Assembly (NCBI GenBank): GCA_004151065.3 | Contig: NWUY0300000123.1 | Span: 62,530 to 73,054, forward strand | Direction: 5' to 3' | DNA from: Larix sibirica | Lineage: Eukaryota; Streptophyta; Pinopsida; Pinales; Pinaceae | DNA length: 10,525 bases | Shown: positions 7,683 through 10,525 of the stretch, one piece after another | Numbering within the stretch: the stretch's first letter is position 1 | Layout of the letters: every line of letters starts with the position of its first letter | Made by a program: the position numbers and the translations under genes | Notes under the pieces: generated by a model | The model's database searches: none | What the model was told of the DNA's origin: nothing | The model's input: only the letters and a program-made list of their open reading frames with translations

Positions 7683-7790
7683 GTTATCAAGGATATTTCT
7701 TTTTTGTAGTAGATCTAGTTGTTTGTTCATCTTTGGTAGATTTTTGTTGTAGGTTTTCATACAGGATGATGACAATTTCGATACTCTCAG
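7683..7790 (+). repeat. Primer-binding-like site and leader, copy B
   Basis: TGTTATCAAGGAT (7683-7695) matches the position and core of the primer-binding-like site of copy A and of the better-preserved TGGTATCAAGG at 10272. It is followed by a leader that shares TTTTTGTAGGTTTTCAT with copy A (at 7745-7762 here). Downstream similarity fades near 7790. The open frame 7733-7939 shows no Gag-like motif. Confidence 0.45.
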
Positions 7791-8290
7791 TTTCGAGCAG
7801 TTTCAGGTCCCATGCACTTTTTGGTCATAAGAAGTGTGTGCACATGCACCTCTTCCATAGGGAAATTATGTGGGACCTTCTTTTAAACAAAAAATTCATT
7901 GAAACCTGTTTATGTTGTATGTTTGCATATTCGTCATGAAGTTGTTGCTAGGTTTCGTCATTGGTGAGAAATTACAATTTTATTCATTGACTCAGTATGA
8001 TTATTGTCTTGTTTGTATTAGGGTTTCATTTACATTTTAAAAAATAAAAGCATGTTATAGTACATGGAAGGAAACGAGTGTCGAGGGAAAGTGAACTAGT
8101 TCCAAGCGCATGGAACAAAGCTATGCATAACTGATCCAGAGGAACTAAAGACATTCTAGAATCAAAGTGCTCAATTTCTAGAAATAACGACACCATCACA
8201 AAGAGATCAACGAGATATTTCCAACGGTGCAAACGGCACCTCAAACTGACTCCGGATGCAAAATATATCACGTTCTAAAGTTTTATGCAA
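7791..8290. other. Stretch without a recognised gene
   Basis: Short open frames occur on both strands, but none has a recognisable motif. The part from about 8060 to 8280 is less AT-rich than its surroundings. Its CGGCACCTCAAACTGACTCCGGATGCAAA string resembles a widely dispersed plant repeat in my memory, but I cannot name the family. Confidence 0.5.
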
Positions 8291-8292
8291 AC

Positions 8293-8491
8293 TGGAAAAA
8301 ATAGAGGTGCCACGTGGCACTCTCATAGTGTGCCATGTGGCAGGCCATACATCCAAATGGAAGTTTGCAGGTGACGTGGCAGTAGGTCAAGGTGACACAT
8401 GGTAGGTGACTATGCAGACATGGATAAGTGGCCCAATGAGAGGTCACCACGTGGCAACCTCTCACTGGCTAATTACAGTTTTTTTCCATTA
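8293..8491. repeat. Possible inverted-repeat (foldback) element bounding the palindrome cluster
   Basis: The left side has TGGAAAAAA (from 8293) then GAGGTGCCACGTGG. The right side, read on the minus strand, has TGGAAAAAAACTG (from about 8488) then GAGGTTGCCACGTGG. The two arms share the same blocks in inverted order but with different spacing (about 2 versus about 18 bases). This could be a small decayed MITE-like or foldback element of about 200 bp. Boundaries and target duplication are not clear. Confidence 0.3.
8307..8463. promoter_or_regulatory. Cluster of ACGT-core palindromes (G-box/ABRE-like)
   Basis: GTGCCACGTGGCAC at 8307-8320 is a perfect 14-bp palindrome with a CACGTG core at 8311-8316. 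A second CACGTG at 8448-8453 is the centre of a 26-bp near-palindrome, 8438-8463, with two mismatched pairs and GAGAGGT/ACCTCTC arms. Between them are related sites: TGCCATGTGGCA (8331-8342), TGACGTGGCA (8372-8381) and GGTGACACATGG (8391-8402). CACGTGGC is the core of the plant G-box/ABRE bound by bZIP and bHLH factors. Five related sites in about 155 bases are unlikely to be independent, so they probably arose from one repeated unit, possibly inside a transposon. No neighbouring gene in the window would be the obvious target. Confidence 0.6.
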
Positions 8492-8499
8492 AAAGTTGT

Positions 8500-8590
8500 G
8501 TGGCTACATCAAGGATTGAACCCATGACCTCTGTCCACCATTATGCCTTCACAAGAAGGCTTTTACCACTACACCATCTCATTGGGTCTT
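8500..8590 (-). repeat. tRNA-derived (SINE-like) pol III head
   Basis: On the minus strand, TGGTGTAGTGG (8576-8566) fits the pol III A-box consensus. GGTTCAATCC (8522-8513) matches the B box except for one missing base, and 43 bases lie between them, within the normal tRNA range. Between them, GCCTT and AAGGC can pair around a 6-base loop as an anticodon-like stem. The T stem is weak and no acceptor stem closes, so it is not a functional tRNA gene. A run of A on the minus strand near 8484-8478 could be a short tail. It is either a decayed tRNA-derived SINE or an old tRNA pseudogene. Confidence 0.5.
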
Positions 8591-8693
8591 AACATGTTTG
8601 GGCACATATTAATTTTATGTTGATAGGGGTGTAATTAACCAAATAAAAAGGGGGAGCCCATGGGTTTGACCCAGGGTCTCTCGCCCAATAGCC
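8591..8693. other. Spacer with a second weak tRNA-like B-box fragment
   Basis: At about 8660-8685 the minus strand reads CGAGAGACCCTGGGTCAAAC and then CCATGGG, reminiscent of a tRNA T-arm region with a poor B box. There is no clear A box. It could be another remnant of the same kind as the one at 8500-8590. Confidence 0.25.
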
Positions 8694-8763
8694 ACCACAC
8701 ACACACATATGTATATAATTCCTAACGAACAACCAACTACAAAAAAAACTTATATATATATAT
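8694..8763. repeat. Simple repeats: (CA)n and (TA)n
   Basis: CACCACACACACACAT at about 8694-8709 leads into ATGTATATA, and a pure TATATATATATAT run lies at about 8751-8762, just left of the proposed LTR start. They are microsatellites. Confidence 0.9.
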
Positions 8764-8924
8764 TGTTGTAAAAAACTATGGGAGGAGTAGATGCCAACAT
8801 GTGCAAGTGGCACATGGAATATTTTAAATGCCAAACTTTATTATATATCATATGGTGGATGTGGACCATGCCACGAGTGGCATATGGTTGTAATTAAGGG
8901 CTACGTATAAAACCAAGTTGTTAT

Positions 8925-9145
8925 ATATTGGTTGTAATGCCAAAACCAACCTTCAACCATGCTGCCAACAAAGAGTATGTTTGGTTATATAAAAAAACAA
9001 GGGGGGTCGTTAAACTATATATGGTTATGGGTTGTTAATTATTTAAAAGAATGGTTGGGACAAAACAACCAAATGGTTGTTGTGTAAAGTTGTGGTAACC
9101 AAAGGAGAAGACAAACCATCAAGTTGTAACCAACCCAATTAATGG
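8925..9145. repeat. Dense TGGTTG/CAACCA motif region in the putative U3
   Basis: GGTTG, GGTTA, CAACC and close variants occur more than ten times in about 220 bases, for example TTGGTTGTAATG, AACCAACCTTCAACCA, TGGTTGGGACAAAACAACCA and AATGGTTGTTG. Some neighbours can pair as hairpins: CAACCA with TGGTTG at about 9066-9081. Lying upstream of the TATA box, they could be enhancer-like repeats of an LTR promoter. Function is inferred only from position. Confidence 0.55.
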
Positions 9146-9193
9146 GCTAAATTGGGCCTCATGTTTATGATGCCACCATGGGGAGTATCAAAC

Positions 9194-9201
9194 TATATAA
9201 A
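9194..9201 (+). promoter_or_regulatory. TATA box of the long LTR
   Basis: TATATAAA in a less AT-rich setting predicts a transcription start about 25-32 bases downstream, near 9225-9230. This would divide U3 from R. Confidence 0.55.
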
Positions 9202-9228
9202 CACCTATTAGCCATTGTCCAAGGGGGC

Positions 9229-9364
9229 ATCCATTTTGTGGGAGTTCCACATGTTCTAGGGGGTTACTTTTGGAGTTCCATGTGCTTGGAAGAGCTCTTG
9301 TAGGGAGCCAGTTGGGAGAACAATTGGAGTTCCATATGCTTTGAAGAGAGATCCATTTTGTCGC
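9229..9364. repeat. Short leader repeats: three GGAGTTCCA copies and a duplicated ATCCATTTTGT
   Basis: GGAGTTCCAYRTGYT occurs at 9241, 9272 and 9326; the second and third are followed by TGGAAGAG and TTGAAGAG. ATCCATTTTGTSG occurs at 9230 and 9351, bracketing the set. They lie immediately downstream of the predicted transcription start. Confidence 0.85.
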
Positions 9365-9779
9365 ATCCAAGTGCCTATGAGCACCATTTTCTCTATGTAT
9401 CCTACTTATGTGCAGAGAGAGAAGGATATTGTTGTGGCCTTATGTGAAGCGAAGGTGTTCGTGCTTATAGTCGATCTTCACCGTTTTCACGGGTCGGAGT
9501 TAGTGATGTAGTCAAATTTTGGATCTAAGTGACAGATCTTCTCCTTCATAAACATCAAGATGAATGTTCATCAAAGTGCCTATGAGCACCATTTTATCTA
9601 TGTAGCATGCTTATGTGCAGAGAGAGAGAAGGAGATTGTTGTGGCCTTATGTGAAGCGAAGGTGGTTGTGCTTATAGTCAATCTTCACCATTTTCACAAG
9701 ACGGAGTCACTAGTGCAATGAGATTTTGGATCTGAGCTGCGGATATTCTCCGTCATCAACATCAAGATGAATGTTTTCC
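9365..9779 (+). repeat. Two-unit tandem duplication, period about 205 bp
   Basis: Unit 1 is about 9371-9575 and unit 2 about 9576-9779. Both begin GTGCCTATGAGCACCATTTT and end AACATCAAGATGAATGTT. By eye they match at about 85% of positions. Unit 2 has two extra bases in the GAGAGA run, and a patch near 9500-9525 is the most diverged. GTTGTGGCCTTATGTGAAGC and neighbouring bases are identical in both. The units are head to tail without a spacer and lie in the predicted transcribed part of the LTR. No consistent open frame runs through both, so selection at the protein level is not evident. Confidence 0.95.
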
Positions 9780-9800
9780 ATATTGGAATGAGCATATAGA

Positions 9801-9970
9801 CACATGCTTGTGAGAGATCAGCCTTCATTGGATAAGATCATCTCATTGTAGGAGAGACATTGCCACATGCTTGTGAGAACCAGCGCTTTGCATTGTATGA
9901 GAGCAGCTCTTTGATACTGCCACTATTGTGGGAATTCTTCAACCACTATTGATGTGGGAATTCAACCATT
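9801..9970. repeat. Further short duplications downstream of the 205-bp repeat
   Basis: CACATGCTTGTGAGA occurs at 9801-9815 and 9864-9878, each followed by a CAGC/CAGCG-type string. CACTATTGTGGGAATTCTTC at 9921 is echoed by CACTATTGATGTGGGAATTC at 9944. With the preceding units, nearly the whole interval 9229-9970 consists of repeats of different ages and periods. Confidence 0.85.
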
Positions 9971-9999
9971 TTGTAAAGGAGAGTATCTTTGAAGAAGAG

Positions 10000-10005
10000 A
10001 ATAAA
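10000..10005 (+). terminator. AATAAA polyadenylation signal in the LTR
   Basis: AATAAA lies about 800 bases downstream of the TATA box and about 260 bases upstream of the primer-binding site, where an R/U5 boundary is plausible. It would act in the 3' LTR copy. Confidence 0.4.
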
Positions 10006-10247
10006 AGCGGTTCGACGATTGAACGAGCCCGAAGACGTAGCCAGGGGGTCTGGTGAATTCCATTACCAAATGAGTATTACTTGTCTCTTGTTTTCTTTGT
10101 GTGTGTTATTTTCCGCAGTTATGTTCATTATGTGATTATAAATGAGACTAATGACACACTCATAAAGTTAAGCATGCACATTTTATTCAAGCCTTTAATT
10201 GCAATCAAGTTCAATAAAAACGATCCTATCACTGATCCTTTTGTCAA

Positions 10248-10490
10248 GTGATCCTTGAATCAGTTTCAAGTTGGTATCAAGGTCACCNTCTTGCATGTTG
10301 GACAAAAGATGAGATCTATGAAACTCTTTTAAACAATGAAAAGAGTGAAGGAAAATATAGTCAAATATTGTCTTATAATGTCATGATTAAGTTGACATGT
10401 GAAGAAATAGATTTGATAGGAGAGACCATAAGCATATACCAGAAGCCAGAAGCATTGTTTCATTATCTCATAGATACCTTTTCAAAATAA
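10248..10490 (+). CDS. Unrecognised ORF beginning at the primer-binding site
   Basis: An 80-codon open frame ends with TAA at 10488-10490. Its first part (SVSSWYQGH) is just the LTR end and primer-binding site read through, so a real start, if any, is probably an internal ATG, the first being at 10366-10368 or 10379-10381. The later part, KDEIYETLLNNEKSEGKYSQ and CEEIDLIGETISIYQKPEAL, is acidic, leucine-rich and helix-like, but I do not recognise it. It has no zinc knuckle, protease or other Gag-Pol motif. It may be the start of a degraded gag, a short leader ORF, or chance. One N at 10288 affects codon 14. The sequence beyond 10490 is too short to judge. Confidence 0.25.
   Translation: MILESVSSWYQGHXLACWTKDEIYETLLNNEKSEGKYSQILSYNVMIKLTCEEIDLIGETISIYQKPEALFHYLIDTFSK
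10272..10284 (+). promoter_or_regulatory. Primer-binding site of an LTR retrotransposon
   Basis: TGGTATCAAGGTC starts with the eight bases TGGTATCA, complementary to the 3' end of plant initiator methionine tRNA, the usual primer of Copia and many gypsy elements (TGGTATCAGAGC). It diverges after that. It lies a few bases after a CA that can end the LTR. The same core TATCAAGG recurs at the two older sites near 5482 and 7686. Confidence 0.6.
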
Positions 10491-10525
10491 GGAGATTTCC
10501 CATTTTATATGTGTTCTCGGGATCA

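Larger units (their letters stand above)
8764..10268 (+). repeat. Long LTR of a retrotransposon (5' LTR), approximate boundaries
   Basis: The right end is supported by CA dinucleotides at 10261-10262 and 10267-10268 just before a primer-binding site at 10272. Inside are, in the right order, a TATA box (9194-9201), a long repeat-rich presumed R region, an AATAAA signal (10000-10005), and a T-rich, G/T-rich stretch (10075-10125) ending in TTTTCCGCAG, typical of the U5 of plant Copia-type LTRs. The left end is uncertain: TGTTGTAAAA at 8764 is a plausible start because plant LTRs commonly start TGTTG, but no second LTR is in the window to compare. The length of about 1.5 kb is long but within the known range. 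Confidence 0.5.

Noticed and set aside
7733-7939. 68-codon plus-strand frame after the primer-site-like sequence
   Set aside because: No Gag motif, not shared with copy A, and ordinary length for chance in AT-rich DNA.
8283-8465. 60-codon minus-strand frame, Cys/His-rich
   Set aside because: The Cys and His content comes from the repeated CCACGTGG/CATGTGG palindromes read as codons, not from a metal-binding protein.
8500-8590. Functional tRNA gene
   Set aside because: The A box fits and the B box nearly so, but no closing acceptor stem, a weak T stem and a wrong-sized anticodon loop; kept only as a tRNA-derived relic.
9365-9779. CRISPR-like or satellite array
   Set aside because: Only two units of 205 bp without spacers, so a tandem duplication and neither a CRISPR array nor a satellite.

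Overview
The window looks like plant nuclear DNA: AT-rich, intergenic, and built almost entirely from old, nested and decayed transposable elements. I see no intact host gene, no rRNA gene, no functional tRNA gene, no CRISPR array and no bacterial-type operon. The families present (a Ty3/gypsy gag-pol with a protease of the DSG-THNFI type, Copia-style LTR and primer-binding arrangements, a CACTA-type terminus, a tRNA-like pol III head) are those of seed plants with large genomes. A gymnosperm source is possible, but the window does not prove it.

Layout. (1) Positions 1-3698, minus strand: a Ty3/gypsy gag-pol pseudogene running right to left as gag, protease, reverse transcriptase, RNase H, integrase. 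It carries many stops and frameshifts and has lost key residues in the gag zinc knuckle, reverse transcriptase and integrase zinc finger. The integrase DD35E triad is still readable. Its 5' LTR is probably 3749-4346, and its 3' LTR lies beyond the left edge. (2) 4328-4612: an imperfect direct duplication. (3) About 5180-7780: two or three diverged direct copies of an LTR end, primer-binding site and leader, with a purine tract and a second LTR start between them. This is the pattern of a small non-coding LTR element (TRIM-like), or of tandem LTR-internal-LTR units. (4) 6481 to about 7250: one end of a CACTA (En/Spm) DNA transposon with many TGCACC/GGTGCA subterminal repeats. It appears to lie inside the LTR element. 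(5) 8283-8590: a cluster of ACGT palindromes (G-box/ABRE-like), then a minus-strand tRNA-like element with pol III A and B boxes. (6) About 8764-10268: a long LTR with TATA box, AATAAA signal and a well-placed primer-binding site at 10272. Its predicted transcribed part holds a roughly 205-bp tandem duplication and several shorter repeat families. An unrecognised ORF follows the primer-binding site and ends inside the window.

Functionally this is a record of nested insertion and decay, not a set of cooperating genes. The last LTR element is the least decayed and could still carry promoter and leader activity. I did not find evidence for a new coding system. The most unusual structures are the repeated leader of the right-hand LTR, the tandem LTR/leader copies, and the palindrome cluster.
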